NCBI GenBank assembly: GCA_036501145.1
Contig: DASYAV010000230.1
Span: forward strand, 1 to 64,000
DNA: 64,000 bases
Direction: 5' to 3'
From: PALSA-505 sp036501145
GTDB lineage: Bacteria; Actinomycetota; Actinomycetes; Streptosporangiales; Streptosporangiaceae
Part shown: positions 33,684-42,777 of the stretch, piece by piece
Layout: each line of letters starts with the position of its first letter
How positions within the stretch are numbered: the first letter of the stretch is position 1
Notes under the pieces: model-generated
What the model saw: the letters and a program-made list of their open reading frames with translations, nothing else
The model's database searches: none
Told to the model about the DNA's origin: nothing
Made by a program: the position numbers and the translations under genes

Positions 33684-34574
33684 ATGACGACACCACCGCC
33701 TTCCCCGCCGACTCCCGCACCAGCCCCGCACGGTGAGTTCGCCGGCCTGGCCGCCGTGGTCACCGGCGGCGCCTCCGGCATCGGCCTGGCCACCGCCCGG
33801 CTGCTGGCCGGGCGCGGCGCCCGGGTGGCGGTGCTGGACCGGGACGCCGGGGCCCTGGCCAGCGTCGCGGCGGCCAGCGAACCCGGCGGCACGGGTGAGC
33901 TGGCCGGGGCCGGTCAGGCGGGGGCCGGGGCGGGACTGCTTGGGTTCGTGGCCGATGTGACCGACGACGCCGCGGTGCGGCGGGCGGCCGGTGACGCCGT
34001 GGCCGCGCTCGGCGGCATCGACATCCTGGTGAACAACGCCGGCATCGGCGCGGTCGGCAGCGTGGCGGACAACGACGACGACGAGTGGCGGCACGTGCTC
34101 GACGTGAACGTGCTGGGCATGGTCCGGATGACCCGGGCGGCGCTGCCGTGGCTGCGCCGGTCCGCCGCCACCCGCGGCCAGGCGGCCATCGTCAGCACCT
34201 GCTCGATCGCGGCCACCGCGGGGCTGCCGCAGCGGGTGCTGTACTCGGCCAGCAAGGGCGCGGTGTACTCGCTGACGCTGGCCATGGCCGCCGACCACGC
34301 CCGGGAGAACATCCGGGTGAACTGCGTGACCCCGGGCACGGTTGACACCCCGTGGATCGGCAGGCTGCTCGGCCAGTCACCGGATCCGGCGGCCGAGCGG
34401 GCCGCGCTGGAGGCCCGCCAGCCGATCGGCCGGATGGTGTCGCCCGAGGAGGTGGCGGCGGCGATCGCCTATCTGGCCAGCCCGGCGGCGGGGGCCATCA
34501 CGGGCACCGCGCTGGCGGTGGACGGCGGCATGTCGGGGCTGCGGCTGCGGCCACCGGGCCAGGGTGTGCGGTAA
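33684..34574 (+). CDS. SDR-family oxidoreductase, likely 2-keto-3-deoxy-L-fuconate dehydrogenase
   Basis: A 296-residue short-chain dehydrogenase. TGGASGIG (27-34) binds NAD(P), and Ser of STCSIA, Tyr187 and Lys191 (YSASK) form the active site; IGRMVSPEEVAAAIAYLAS and GTALAVDGGMSG are typical of the family. ATG at 33684 is preceded by GGAG. Within a fucose locus (permease, fuconate dehydratase, lactonase and aldo/keto reductase follow) the best fit is oxidation of 2-keto-3-deoxy-L-fuconate; fucose dehydrogenase is the alternative. The product of the next step would be pyruvate and L-lactate, which the divergent lutAB could use. Confidence 0.8.
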   Translation: MTTPPPSPPTPAPAPHGEFAGLAAVVTGGASGIGLATARLLAGRGARVAVLDRDAGALASVAAASEPGGTGELAGAGQAGAGAGLLGFVADVTDDAAVRRAAGDAVAALGGIDILVNNAGIGAVGSVADNDDDEWRHVLDVNVLGMVRMTRAALPWLRRSAATRGQAAIVSTCSIAATAGLPQRVLYSASKGAVYSLTLAMAADHARENIRVNCVTPGTVDTPWIGRLLGQSPDPAAERAALEARQPIGRMVSPEEVAAAIAYLASPAAGAITGTALAVDGGMSGLRLRPPGQGVR

Positions 34575-34678
34575 GCGGACGGGACATCGCCGGGCGAGCG
34601 GCCGCCCGGCCGCAGCCGGGGCGGCGCTGGCGGTTGTGCGAGGTTCCGCAGCCGGCCGTGCGGATATGTAGCGATTCA

Positions 34679-34740
34679 ATTACAATGCGTACTGTACGTC
34701 AGTAATACGTTGACAGTGGCAATACATCGGATCTATTTTC
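34679..34740 (+). promoter_or_regulatory. Promoter and dyads upstream of the sugar ABC transporter
   Basis: TTGACA (34710-34715) with a weak -10 such as TCTATT (34732-34737, 16-bp spacing) gives a promoter-like pair. Just upstream, TACTG-TACGT-CAGTA (34690-34704) is a 5-bp inverted repeat and ATTAC/GTAAT (34679/34702) flank it. This AT-rich spot in a 251-bp gap is the likely site for the GntR regulator of the locus. Confidence 0.4.
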
Positions 34741-34825
34741 CTCGCACGCGGCACCTCTCCGCTGTGCCGTGACGCGGCCGGGCGGGCCACCGACCGGCCC
34801 CGGCCGCAGCCCGGAGGAGGGTCCG

Positions 34826-35989
34826 ATGGGACTTCGCACGCGTTTCACCCTGTCCGCCACGGCCGCGCTCGCGGCCGCCGCGCTGGCCGCCGGATGCAGT
34901 TCCGGCGGCTCCGGCTCGGGCTCCGGCTCCGGCTCGGGGCACAGCTCCCAGGTCACGATCGGGGTCGACCTGACCTACAACAACACCGCGTTCTGGGCGG
35001 CGTATGAGAACTACGAGACGCAGTACGCCAAGCAGCTGCACATCAAGATCCTCGGCCCGCTGCTCGCCGCGGCCAACGCCAGCGAGCAGAACAGCCAGAT
35101 CGAGGAGCTGGTGAACGAGGGCGCGAAAGCGATCGTGGTCAACCCGGAGACGGCCACCAGCCTCGGCCCGGCGATCACCTACGCGACCACGCACCACGTC
35201 CAGCTGATCTCGGTGGACACCATCGTCGGCGTCGGCCACGTCTACATGGTGGTCCGCGCGTCCAACGTGATGTACGGGCTGGACGCCTGCGCCTACATCA
35301 GCTCGAAGGTGAAGTCCGGTTACGTGCTGGACCTGGAGGGCGACCTGACCTCGTCCAACGGCATCGACCGGACCAACGCGTTCAACGCGTGCATGGCGGC
35401 GAACGACCCGGGCGTGAAGATCCTCAAAGATCCGACCGTGTGGACCGACGCCACCGCGGTCACCGACGCACAGAACGCGGTCAACGCCTACGGCAGCAAG
35501 CTGAAGGCGATCTACTCGCAGTGGAGCAGCCCGGACACCGCGATCGTGCCGTTGCTGAAGTCCAAGGGCTACGGCCTGGCCGGCTCGGCCAGCCACGTCA
35601 TCGTGGTCAGCGACGACGGTGTGCCGTTCGAGATGTGCGACATCACCCGCGGCTCCACCGACGCATCCCAGTCCCAGCCTGCCAACCTGTACGCCTACTG
35701 GGCGCTGAAGTACGCACTGGACGCGGCCAACGGGGTCAAGCTGCACCCGGGCCAGCCGGGTGGCGGTGCGCCGAAGCTGCAGATGCTCAGTTTCCAGGGT
35801 GACAGCAACCTGGGCGACCCGATCGTGGCGCCGTTCGTGACCAAAGCCGCGCAGAACCTGACCGTGAAGCCGGTGGACGGCCTGTCCGGCACGGTGCAGA
35901 GCACGCCGGTCACCGACAAGCAGCTGTGGGGCAACGTGTACGGTGCCGCGCACGGCGGGGTGTGCAGCGCCTCGGCGTCGTCCGGATGA
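34826..35989 (+). CDS. Sugar ABC transporter substrate-binding lipoprotein (PBP1 type)
   Basis: A 387-residue protein with a lipobox at Cys24 (LAAGC) followed by a Gly/Ser linker, and a ligand domain starting VTIGVDLTYNN, with EELVNEGAKAIVVNP as the family-typical helix-strand segment. This is the ribose/galactose-binding type (Peripla_BP_4). The ATG follows GGAGGAGG. It overlaps the ATPase gene by four bases (ATGA). Within this locus it probably binds L-fucose or a related sugar. Confidence 0.85.
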   Translation: MGLRTRFTLSATAALAAAALAAGCSSGGSGSGSGSGSGHSSQVTIGVDLTYNNTAFWAAYENYETQYAKQLHIKILGPLLAAANASEQNSQIEELVNEGAKAIVVNPETATSLGPAITYATTHHVQLISVDTIVGVGHVYMVVRASNVMYGLDACAYISSKVKSGYVLDLEGDLTSSNGIDRTNAFNACMAANDPGVKILKDPTVWTDATAVTDAQNAVNAYGSKLKAIYSQWSSPDTAIVPLLKSKGYGLAGSASHVIVVSDDGVPFEMCDITRGSTDASQSQPANLYAYWALKYALDAANGVKLHPGQPGGGAPKLQMLSFQGDSNLGDPIVAPFVTKAAQNLTVKPVDGLSGTVQSTPVTDKQLWGNVYGAAHGGVCSASASSG

Positions 35990-37632
35990 GCGGCGCGGTC
36001 CCGGGCGGCGCGGTCCCGGGCGGCACGGTCCCGGGCGGCACGGTGCCCGCGGCCGGCCCGGCCGCGGTCGAGGCGGTCGGCATCCACAAGCAGTTCGGCA
36101 GCACGCAGGCGCTGCGCGGTGTGGACATCACCCTGCGGCCGGGCCGCTGCCTGGGCCTGGTGGGCCGGAACGGCGCCGGCAAGTCCACCCTGGTGTCGAT
36201 CCTCAGCGGCATCTACCCGGCCGACGCGGGCACGGTCCGGTTCGACGGGCAGCCCGCTCCGCCGCTCGGCGCGGTCGGCGCCTGGCGGGACCGGATCGCC
36301 ACCGTGTTCCAGCACTCCATGGTGGTGCCCGGGCTGACCGTGGCGGAGAACGTGTTCCTGGGCCGCCAGCCGCGCCGGGGCGGCCTGGTGGACTGGGCAC
36401 GGATGCGCGCCGACACCCGGGCGATCATGTCCGAGTGGGGTTACCAGGTGGACGCGTCCGCGCCGTGCGGGCGGCTCACCGTGGAGCAGCGGCAGATCGT
36501 GGAGATCGCCCGGGCGCTCGCCGCGGGCACCCGGTGCCTGCTGCTGGACGAGCCGACCGCCGCGCTGGAACGCGGCGCCGTCCGGCGGCTGTTCGAGCGG
36601 GTCAGGCAGCTGACCGCCAGCGGGGTCGCGGTGCTGTACATCTCGCATCACCTGGAGGAGGTGTTCGACATCTGCCAGGACGTCGCCGTGGTGCGGGACG
36701 GCGAGCTCGTACTCACCGCGCCATGCGCCGGCCTGTCCAGGGACCAGCTGGTGACGGCCATGGTCGGCACGGTGGCAGGCGCCGGGACGGGCACGGCCGG
36801 GCTCCCACCCACGGAGGCGGGCGCACCGCAGACCGGCACGCCACAGACCGGCACGCAGAAGACGGGCACGCCGCAGACCGGCACGCCGTTGCTGTCCGTC
36901 GAGGAGGTGCACTCCGGCTCGGCCCGCGGGCCGCTGCGCGGGGTGTCGCTAACCGTCCGGCCCGGCGAAAGGGTCGGCGTCACCGGCCTGCTCAGCGCGG
37001 GGGTGGCGACCCTGGCCCGGGCGGTCGCCGGGGCCGAGCCGGTCAGTTCGGGGCGGATCGTGCTGGACGGTGCGCCACTGCTGCCCGGGCGGCGGGACCT
37101 GGCGCTGCGCCGCGGCGTCGGCTACATCCCCGAGGACCGGCAGGCGGAGGGCTTCGTGGCGCATCTCGGCGTGGCGGAGAACTCGGCGATGTCCATCATG
37201 GACCGGCTGGCCCGAGTACTCGGCCTGCTCCGGCCGGACACCGTCAAGGCGGCCGCAGCGCCGCTGACCCGGCGGCTGTCCATCGTGGCCGCCCGGCCCG
37301 GCCAGCCGGTACGCGAGCTGTCCGGCGGCAACCAGCAGAAGGTGACGGCGGCCCGGGCGCTGGCCCGCGGGCCACGGCTGATCGTCGCGATCACGCCGAC
37401 CCGCGGGGTGGACGTGGCGTCCAAATCGCTCCTGCTCAGCGAGCTGGCCGAGACGGCGCGGCGGGACGCGGCCGCGCTGCTGCTGGCCACCGACGAGCTG
37501 GACGACCTGGTCATCTGTGACCGGGTCGTGGTGCTGGTCCGCGGCACCGTGTTCACCGAGTTCGGCAGCCCCCCGTTCGACCGGGAGGCGCTGATCGCGG
37601 CGACCGAAGGCCTGGACAGGAGCCAGCCATGA
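35986..37632 (+). CDS. Sugar ABC transporter ATP-binding protein (RbsA/MglA type)
   Basis: A 548-residue protein with two ABC modules. The first has GRNGAGKST (Lys66) and LLLDEPTAALE; the second ends with ELSGGNQQKVTAARAL, while its Walker A is degenerate, as usual for this family. Two features are odd: an N-terminal repeat of PGGAV/PGGTV and a linker of QTGTP repeats between the modules (about residues 275-300). It overlaps the neighbouring genes by four bases on both sides, so the transporter is translated as a unit. Confidence 0.9.
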   Translation: MSGAVPGGAVPGGTVPGGTVPAAGPAAVEAVGIHKQFGSTQALRGVDITLRPGRCLGLVGRNGAGKSTLVSILSGIYPADAGTVRFDGQPAPPLGAVGAWRDRIATVFQHSMVVPGLTVAENVFLGRQPRRGGLVDWARMRADTRAIMSEWGYQVDASAPCGRLTVEQRQIVEIARALAAGTRCLLLDEPTAALERGAVRRLFERVRQLTASGVAVLYISHHLEEVFDICQDVAVVRDGELVLTAPCAGLSRDQLVTAMVGTVAGAGTGTAGLPPTEAGAPQTGTPQTGTQKTGTPQTGTPLLSVEEVHSGSARGPLRGVSLTVRPGERVGVTGLLSAGVATLARAVAGAEPVSSGRIVLDGAPLLPGRRDLALRRGVGYIPEDRQAEGFVAHLGVAENSAMSIMDRLARVLGLLRPDTVKAAAAPLTRRLSIVAARPGQPVRELSGGNQQKVTAARALARGPRLIVAITPTRGVDVASKSLLLSELAETARRDAAALLLATDELDDLVICDRVVVLVRGTVFTEFGSPPFDREALIAATEGLDRSQP

Positions 37633-38651
37633 CGGACCGGGCCGCGGTCGAGGCCATCCTGCAGCGGCGCAGCCGCAGCGCCGCCGCGGTGTCCATGGTC
37701 CGCGAGGCGGCGCTGCTGCCGGTGCTGGTGCTGCTGCTCGTGGTGGGGGCGCTGGTCAACAGCAACTTCCTCACGGTGTCCAACATCTCCGGGGTCGGCC
37801 AGCAGATCTCCGCGCTCGGCGTGACCGTGGCCGGGGAGAGCCTGATCCTGCTCATCGGCGGGATGGACCTCTCCCTGGAAGGCACCTACGGGCTGGCACC
37901 GATGGTGGCGGCGTGGCTGATCGTGCCGGTGAGCGCGTTCGGTGCTGGCACCGACCTCAGCCCCTACCTCGGCATCCTCATCCTGCTCGCGGTCGGTGCC
38001 GCGGTCGGGCTGCTGAACGGGGTGCTGATCGTCAAGGGGCGGCTGAACGGGTTCATCGTGACGCTGGGTATGACGATCGTGCTGGCCGGGCTGCAGAACG
38101 GCATCGTCAAGGCGCAGTCGCTGTTCAACCTGCCGCCGGCGTTCGGCTACCTCGGCTCCGCCTACCTCGGCAAGCTGCCGGTCTCCCTCATCGTCGCGGC
38201 GGCCATCTTCGTGCTGGTCGGGCTGTTCCTGCGCTACCACAGGACGGGCCGGGCGATCTACGCGGTCGGCGGCAACCGGGACGCGGCGCGGGCGGCCGGC
38301 ATCAAGGTGGACCGGATCCGGATCGGGGTGTACGTGGCGGGCAGCATGCTGGCCGCCATCGGCGGGCTGATGGAGGCGGGCAGGGTGTCCGCGGTGACCG
38401 GCACCCAGGGCTACGGTGAGGGCATCATCTTCTCGGTGTTCGCCGCGGCGGTCATCGGCGGGGTGAGCCTGCAGGGTGGCCGCGGCAACATGGTCGGTGC
38501 GGCCTCCGGGGTGATCCTGCTCGGCCTGGTGCAGAACATCCTCGACCTGGCCAACGTGTCGAACTACTGGATCGAGGCGATCAACGGCGGTGTCATTCTG
38601 TTCGCGCTGATACTGGCCCGGTTCATCGGCGGGGAGGCGAGCGCCGAATGA
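37629..38651 (+). CDS. Sugar ABC transporter permease (RbsC type)
   Basis: A 340-residue BPD_transp_2 membrane protein with about ten helices. ILLIGGMDLSLEGTYGLAPMVAA, GVLIVKGRLNGFIVTLGMT and the later GNRDAARAAGIKVDRI loop, which contacts the ATPase, are conserved. It overlaps the ATPase gene upstream and the dehydratase gene downstream by ATGA, which ties transport directly to fuconate catabolism. Confidence 0.9.
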   Translation: MTDRAAVEAILQRRSRSAAAVSMVREAALLPVLVLLLVVGALVNSNFLTVSNISGVGQQISALGVTVAGESLILLIGGMDLSLEGTYGLAPMVAAWLIVPVSAFGAGTDLSPYLGILILLAVGAAVGLLNGVLIVKGRLNGFIVTLGMTIVLAGLQNGIVKAQSLFNLPPAFGYLGSAYLGKLPVSLIVAAAIFVLVGLFLRYHRTGRAIYAVGGNRDAARAAGIKVDRIRIGVYVAGSMLAAIGGLMEAGRVSAVTGTQGYGEGIIFSVFAAAVIGGVSLQGGRGNMVGAASGVILLGLVQNILDLANVSNYWIEAINGGVILFALILARFIGGEASAE

Positions 38652-39964
38652 GCCGCGTGCTCGGCTTCGACACCCACGACATCCGGTTCCCCACCTCGCG
38701 CACGCTGGCCGGGTCGGACGCGATGAACCCCGGCCCGGACTACTCGGCCGCTTATGTCGTGATCCGGACCGACGCGCCCGGCGGGCTGGCCGGGCACGGG
38801 TTCGCGTTCACCATCGGCCGCGGCAACGAGGTGCTGCTGACCGCCATCCGGGCGCTGGAGCCGTTCCTGGCCGGCCGTGACCTGGACGATCTGCTGGCCG
38901 ACCTGGGCGGCCTGTACCGGACGCTGACCGGGGACAGCCCGCTGCGCTGGCTCGGCCCGGAGTGCGGCGTCATGCACATGGCCATCGGCGCCGTGCTGAA
39001 CGCCTGCTGGGACCTGGCCGCGCGGGCGGCCGGCCAGCCGCTGTGGCGGCTGCTGGCCGGGCTGACTCCCCGGCAGCTGGTGGACCTGGTCGACTTCCGC
39101 TACCTGGCGGACGCGCTCACCCGGGACGAGGCGCTGGATCTGCTCGAGCGCGGCGTTGCGGGCCGGGCGGACCGGACGGCCGACCTGGAACGCACCGGGT
39201 ACCCGGCCTACACCTCCTCCCCCGGCTGGCTCGGCTACTCCGACGAGCAGCTGGCCGCGCTCTGCGCCGCCGCGGTGGACGAGGGGTTCCCCCTCGTCAA
39301 GCTCAAGGTGGGCGGCAAGCTCGAGGACGACCTGCGGCGGCTCGGCGTGGCCCGCGCGGCGGTCGGCCCGGGAGTCGGCATCGCGGTGGACGCCAACCAG
39401 GTCTGGGACGTGCCCACGGCGATCGGCTGGGTCCGGGCGCTCGCGCCGCTGCAGCCGGTCTGGATCGAGGAGCCGACCAGCCCCGACGACATCCTTGGCT
39501 TCGCGGCCATCCGCCGCGGGGTCGCGCCGGTGCCGGTGGCGACCGGTGAGCACGTGGCCAACCGGGTGATGTTCAAGCAGCTGCTGCAGGCCGAGGCGAT
39601 CGACGTCATGCAGATCGACGCGTGCCGGGTCGCGGGGGTGAACGAGAACCTGGCCAACCTGCTGCTGGCCGCGAAGTTCGGCGTGCCGGTGTGCCCGCAC
39701 GCCGGCGGCGTCGGGCTGTGCGAGATCGTCCAGCACCTGTCGATGTTCGACTACGTGGCGCTGTCCGGCAGCCAGGAGGGCCGGATGATCGAGTGGATAG
39801 ACCACCTGCACGAGCACTTCACCGCGCCCGCCCGGGTGGCGGCCGGCCGGTATCTCGCCCCGGACAAGCCGGGCGCGTCCACCGAGATCCGGCCGGGGTC
39901 GCTGGCCGAGTTCAGCTACCCCGACGGGCCGGCCTGGCGGGACGCCGGCGGGCCCGGAGGATGA
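38648..39964 (+). CDS. L-fuconate dehydratase-like enolase-superfamily enzyme
   Basis: A 438-residue mandelate racemase/muconate-lactonizing protein. The substrate part SSPGWLGYSDEQ, the catalytic KLKVGGK lysines, the metal-binding VDANQVWDV, IEEPTSPDD, and HAGGVGLCEIV are all as in L-fuconate dehydratase. It converts L-fuconate to 2-keto-3-deoxy-L-fuconate. The other genes of the pathway surround it, supporting the specific assignment within a superfamily where function is otherwise hard to predict. Confidence 0.83.
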   Translation: MSRVLGFDTHDIRFPTSRTLAGSDAMNPGPDYSAAYVVIRTDAPGGLAGHGFAFTIGRGNEVLLTAIRALEPFLAGRDLDDLLADLGGLYRTLTGDSPLRWLGPECGVMHMAIGAVLNACWDLAARAAGQPLWRLLAGLTPRQLVDLVDFRYLADALTRDEALDLLERGVAGRADRTADLERTGYPAYTSSPGWLGYSDEQLAALCAAAVDEGFPLVKLKVGGKLEDDLRRLGVARAAVGPGVGIAVDANQVWDVPTAIGWVRALAPLQPVWIEEPTSPDDILGFAAIRRGVAPVPVATGEHVANRVMFKQLLQAEAIDVMQIDACRVAGVNENLANLLLAAKFGVPVCPHAGGVGLCEIVQHLSMFDYVALSGSQEGRMIEWIDHLHEHFTAPARVAAGRYLAPDKPGASTEIRPGSLAEFSYPDGPAWRDAGGPGG

Positions 39965-40953
39965 GCCCCGGCCAGGTGCCGCTCGGCCACAGCGCGGCCC
40001 GGGTGACCCGCCTGGTGTTCGGCGCCGCCCCGATCGGCGGCCTGTTCGCCCCGGTGACCGAGGCCGCCGCGCGGGCCACGCTGGAGGCGGCGTGGGCCGC
40101 GGGCGTCCGCGCCTTCGACACCGCGCCGCACTACGGAGCCGGGCTGTCCGAGCGGCGGCTCGGCGGCTTCCTGCACGGGCTGCCGCGGCCGGAGTTCACC
40201 GTCTGCACCAAGGTGGGCAGGCGGCTGGTGCCGGCCGACGGCGACGTCGAGGGCGCATACGGCTTCTACGGCACCCCGGCGATGAGCCGGGTGCAGGACT
40301 TCAGCCGGGACGGCGTGCTGGCCTCGCTGGAGGACAGCCTGGGCCGGCTCGGCCTGGACCGGATCGACATCGCGCTCATCCACGATCCTGACGAGCACAC
40401 CGCGCAGGCGCTCGACGAGGCCTACCCGGCGCTGGCCGACCTGCGCTCCGCCGGAGTGATCCGCGCCGTCGGCGTGGGCATGAACGAGGCCGGGCTGCTG
40501 GAGTGGTTCGTCCGCCGCGCGGACCTGGACTGTGTCATGGTGGCCGGCCGGTACACGCTGCTCGACACCAGCGCGGCGCGGACGCTGTTCCCCGAGTGCC
40601 AGCGGCGGGAGGTGGCGGTGCTCGCCGCTGGGGTGTTCAACAGCGGCGTGCTGGCCAGCCCGGGGCCGGACGCCACGTATGACTACTCGGCGGCGGACCA
40701 CCGGATCGTGGCCCGCGCCCGGCAGATGGCGGCCATCTGCGCGCGGCACGGGCTGCCGCTCGGCGCCGCCGCGCTGCGTTTCTCGCTGGCGCATCCGGCG
40801 GTGACCGCCGTCGTGGTAGGCGCGCGCAGCCCGGCGGAGATCACCCAGGACGCCAGCTACCTGGCCGAAGGCCTGCCGGACGGCCTGCTCTCCGACCTGG
40901 CCGCGGCCAGCCTGCTGCCGGACGGGACACCACCGGAGGGGACACTGCCGTGA
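39961..40953 (+). CDS. Aldo/keto reductase, likely L-fucose dehydrogenase
   Basis: A 330-residue AKR. FDTAPHYG (Asp53, Tyr58) and CTKVGRR (Lys) give the catalytic residues, and RIDIALIHDPDEH is the conserved barrel segment. The D-threo-aldose/L-fucose dehydrogenase group has this sequence pattern. The start ATG follows GGAGG and overlaps the upstream stop (ATGA). It would oxidise L-fucose to L-fucono-lactone, the substrate of the lactonase that follows with a GTGA overlap. Confidence 0.82.
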   Translation: MSPGQVPLGHSAARVTRLVFGAAPIGGLFAPVTEAAARATLEAAWAAGVRAFDTAPHYGAGLSERRLGGFLHGLPRPEFTVCTKVGRRLVPADGDVEGAYGFYGTPAMSRVQDFSRDGVLASLEDSLGRLGLDRIDIALIHDPDEHTAQALDEAYPALADLRSAGVIRAVGVGMNEAGLLEWFVRRADLDCVMVAGRYTLLDTSAARTLFPECQRREVAVLAAGVFNSGVLASPGPDATYDYSAADHRIVARARQMAAICARHGLPLGAAALRFSLAHPAVTAVVVGARSPAEITQDASYLAEGLPDGLLSDLAAASLLPDGTPPEGTLP

Positions 40954-41798
40954 TCGTGGACGCGCACCACCACGTGTGGGACCCCGCCACCCGGGAGCAC
41001 GAATGGCTGGCCGCGCTGCCGTCGCTGCGGCGGCGGTTCAGCGTGGCCGACTACGTGGCCGCCAGCGGGCCGCACGGCGTCACCGCCAGCGTGCTGGTGC
41101 AGGTGCTGGCCAGCACCGCGGAAACCGAGGACTTCCTGGCGCTGGCGGATTCGTCGGACGGGCCGGTGGCCGGCGTGGTCGGCTGGGTGGACCTGACCAG
41201 CCCGGCGGCCGCCGACGAGATAGACCGGCTGCGGGGGCGGCCGGGTGGGCACCGGCTGGTGGGCCTGCGCCACCTGGTGCAGTCCGAGCCCGACCCGGCC
41301 TGGCTGGAACGGCCCGACGTGCTGCGCGGGCTGGCCGCGGCCGGGCGGGCGGGGCTGGTCTACGACCTGCTGGTGCGGCCGGGCCAGCTGGCCGCCGCGA
41401 TCGGGACCGCGGCCGGCCGACCCGAGGTGCGGTTCGTGCTCGATCACGGCGGCAAGCCGGACATCGCGGCGGGCCGCCTGCAGCCATGGGCCGGCCTGGT
41501 GCGGGAACTGGCCCGGCTGCCCAACGTCAGCTGCAAGCTGTCCGGGCTGGTCACCGAGGCCGGGCCGGGGTGGACGGCGGCCGCGATCGCGCCGTTCGCC
41601 GGCCACCTGCTGGACTGCTTCGGCCCGGAGCGGCTGATCTTCGGCTCCGACTGGCCGGTGTGCACGGCCGCGGCCAGCTACGGCGAGGTGCTGAAGCTGG
41701 CCAGGTCGGTGCTGGACCGGCTGGGCCCGGTCGAGCAGGCGGCTGTGCTCGGCGGCAACGCGGCGGCGGTCTACCGGCTGGACCTCCCGGCGGCCTGA
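40950..41798 (+). CDS. Amidohydrolase-family lactonase, likely L-fuconolactonase
   Basis: A 282-residue amidohydrolase_2 protein beginning VIVDAHHHVWDP (His6, His8) and ending with LIFGSDWPVC (metal-binding Asp). The COG3618 group includes L-fucono-1,5-lactonases and L-rhamnono-lactonases. GTG start overlapping the AKR stop. It is the last gene of the catabolic operon. Its last 248 bp lie opposite the 3' end of the GntR gene. Confidence 0.83.
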   Translation: MIVDAHHHVWDPATREHEWLAALPSLRRRFSVADYVAASGPHGVTASVLVQVLASTAETEDFLALADSSDGPVAGVVGWVDLTSPAAADEIDRLRGRPGGHRLVGLRHLVQSEPDPAWLERPDVLRGLAAAGRAGLVYDLLVRPGQLAAAIGTAAGRPEVRFVLDHGGKPDIAAGRLQPWAGLVRELARLPNVSCKLSGLVTEAGPGWTAAAIAPFAGHLLDCFGPERLIFGSDWPVCTAAASYGEVLKLARSVLDRLGPVEQAAVLGGNAAAVYRLDLPAA

Positions 41799-42543
41799 CT
41801 CGCCGCGCGCGGTTTCCGGCGGCCTGACCCGGCGCGCCGGCTGCCCGGTGCGCCCGCCGCAGCGGCGCCGGTAACAGGACCGAGGCCAGCCACTCCTCCA
41901 CGGCGGCGATGTGCACGGTCGCCCAGGACCTGGCCACCTCGGGGTCACCGGCGGCCAGCGCGTCCACGATCGCGCGGTGCTCGGCCAGGGTCCGCTCGGT
42001 GGCGCCGGACTGGGTGAGGCCGCGCCACACCCGGGCCCGGGTGGTGGGCCCGGACAGCGTCTCCAGCAGTGAGCAGAGCACCGAGTTGCCCGAGCAGGCC
42101 GCGATTCGGCGGTGGAACTCCAGGTCGTTGGCCACCAGGTCCTCGACGCCGGGATGCGGCCCGAGCCGGTCGAGCAGCGCGCGCAGCTCCGCGCTCTCCT
42201 CCGCGGTGATCCGCTCGGCCGCCATGGCGGTGGCCGCGGGCTCGAGGATGCGGCGCACCCGGAGGAACTCCAGCACGGTCGCGTCGCGGTGGAAATCCAC
42301 GATGAAGCTGAGCGCCTCGAGCAGCAGCGGGGCCTGCAGGCTGGTCACGTAGGTGCCGTCGCCCTGCCGCACGTCCAGGATGTTCACCAGTGACAGCGCG
42401 CGCACCGCCTCGCGCAGCGAACTGCGGGACAGGCCAAGCTCGGCGGCCAGGTCGGCTTCCCTGGGCAGCTTGTCCCCGGCGCGCAGCGCACCCGAGAGGA
42501 TCATCGACTTGATCTTCTCGATGGCTTCGTCGGTGACCGCCAC
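41551..42543 (-). CDS. GntR-family (FCD) transcriptional regulator
   Basis: A 330-residue frame starting at GTG after GGAGG. The N-terminal winged helix is ADLAAELGLSRSSLREAVRALSLVNILDVRQGDGTYVT, and the FCD ligand domain ends near residue 235 with the metal-binding pattern DLEFHRRIAACSGN and TLAEHRAIVDAL. The remaining 95 residues are Arg/Pro/Ala-rich and lie opposite the lactonase gene; they probably arise because no stop codon occurs before 41551. It likely represses the fucose operon and responds to a pathway intermediate. Convergent with the operon. Confidence 0.8.
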   Translation of the reverse strand: MAVTDEAIEKIKSMILSGALRAGDKLPREADLAAELGLSRSSLREAVRALSLVNILDVRQGDGTYVTSLQAPLLLEALSFIVDFHRDATVLEFLRVRRILEPAATAMAAERITAEESAELRALLDRLGPHPGVEDLVANDLEFHRRIAACSGNSVLCSLLETLSGPTTRARVWRGLTQSGATERTLAEHRAIVDALAAGDPEVARSWATVHIAAVEEWLASVLLPAPLRRAHRAAGAPGQAAGNRARRVRPPGGPAGRPPPRCRRAQPPARPGPAGPAPTWPASAPRRSWPRPCTPASRSRRSAAPGRSSPAGGRRTARSRPPSTPARPR

Positions 42544-42559
42544 TTGCCGCCTCCGTCGT

Positions 42560-42581
42560 CCGTCAGGCCACGGCCTGACGG
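42560..42581. promoter_or_regulatory. Near-perfect 22-bp palindrome at the GntR promoter
   Basis: CCGTCAGGCC (42560-42569), two bases, then GGCCTGACGG (42572-42581) form a perfect 10-bp inverted repeat 17 bp before the GntR start codon. It may be an autoregulatory operator or an RNA hairpin in the leader. The remaining leader to 42777 shows no gene. Confidence 0.45.
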
Positions 42582-42777
42582 GGCTCCGTCCCCACAGATC
42601 TGATGTCTGCAGGTTAACCCGCAGGCACGGGCGGGACCGCGATGCCGCTAAAGATCAATTACACGAATAACGTTCCTGGACGCGGCACGAGCCTGGCGAC
42701 GTATCAGGACCAGACCATCGCAGGTCTTGTGATGCAGGCATCGCGGATCTTCCGCTGGATTGTCGAGGGGAATGGTC

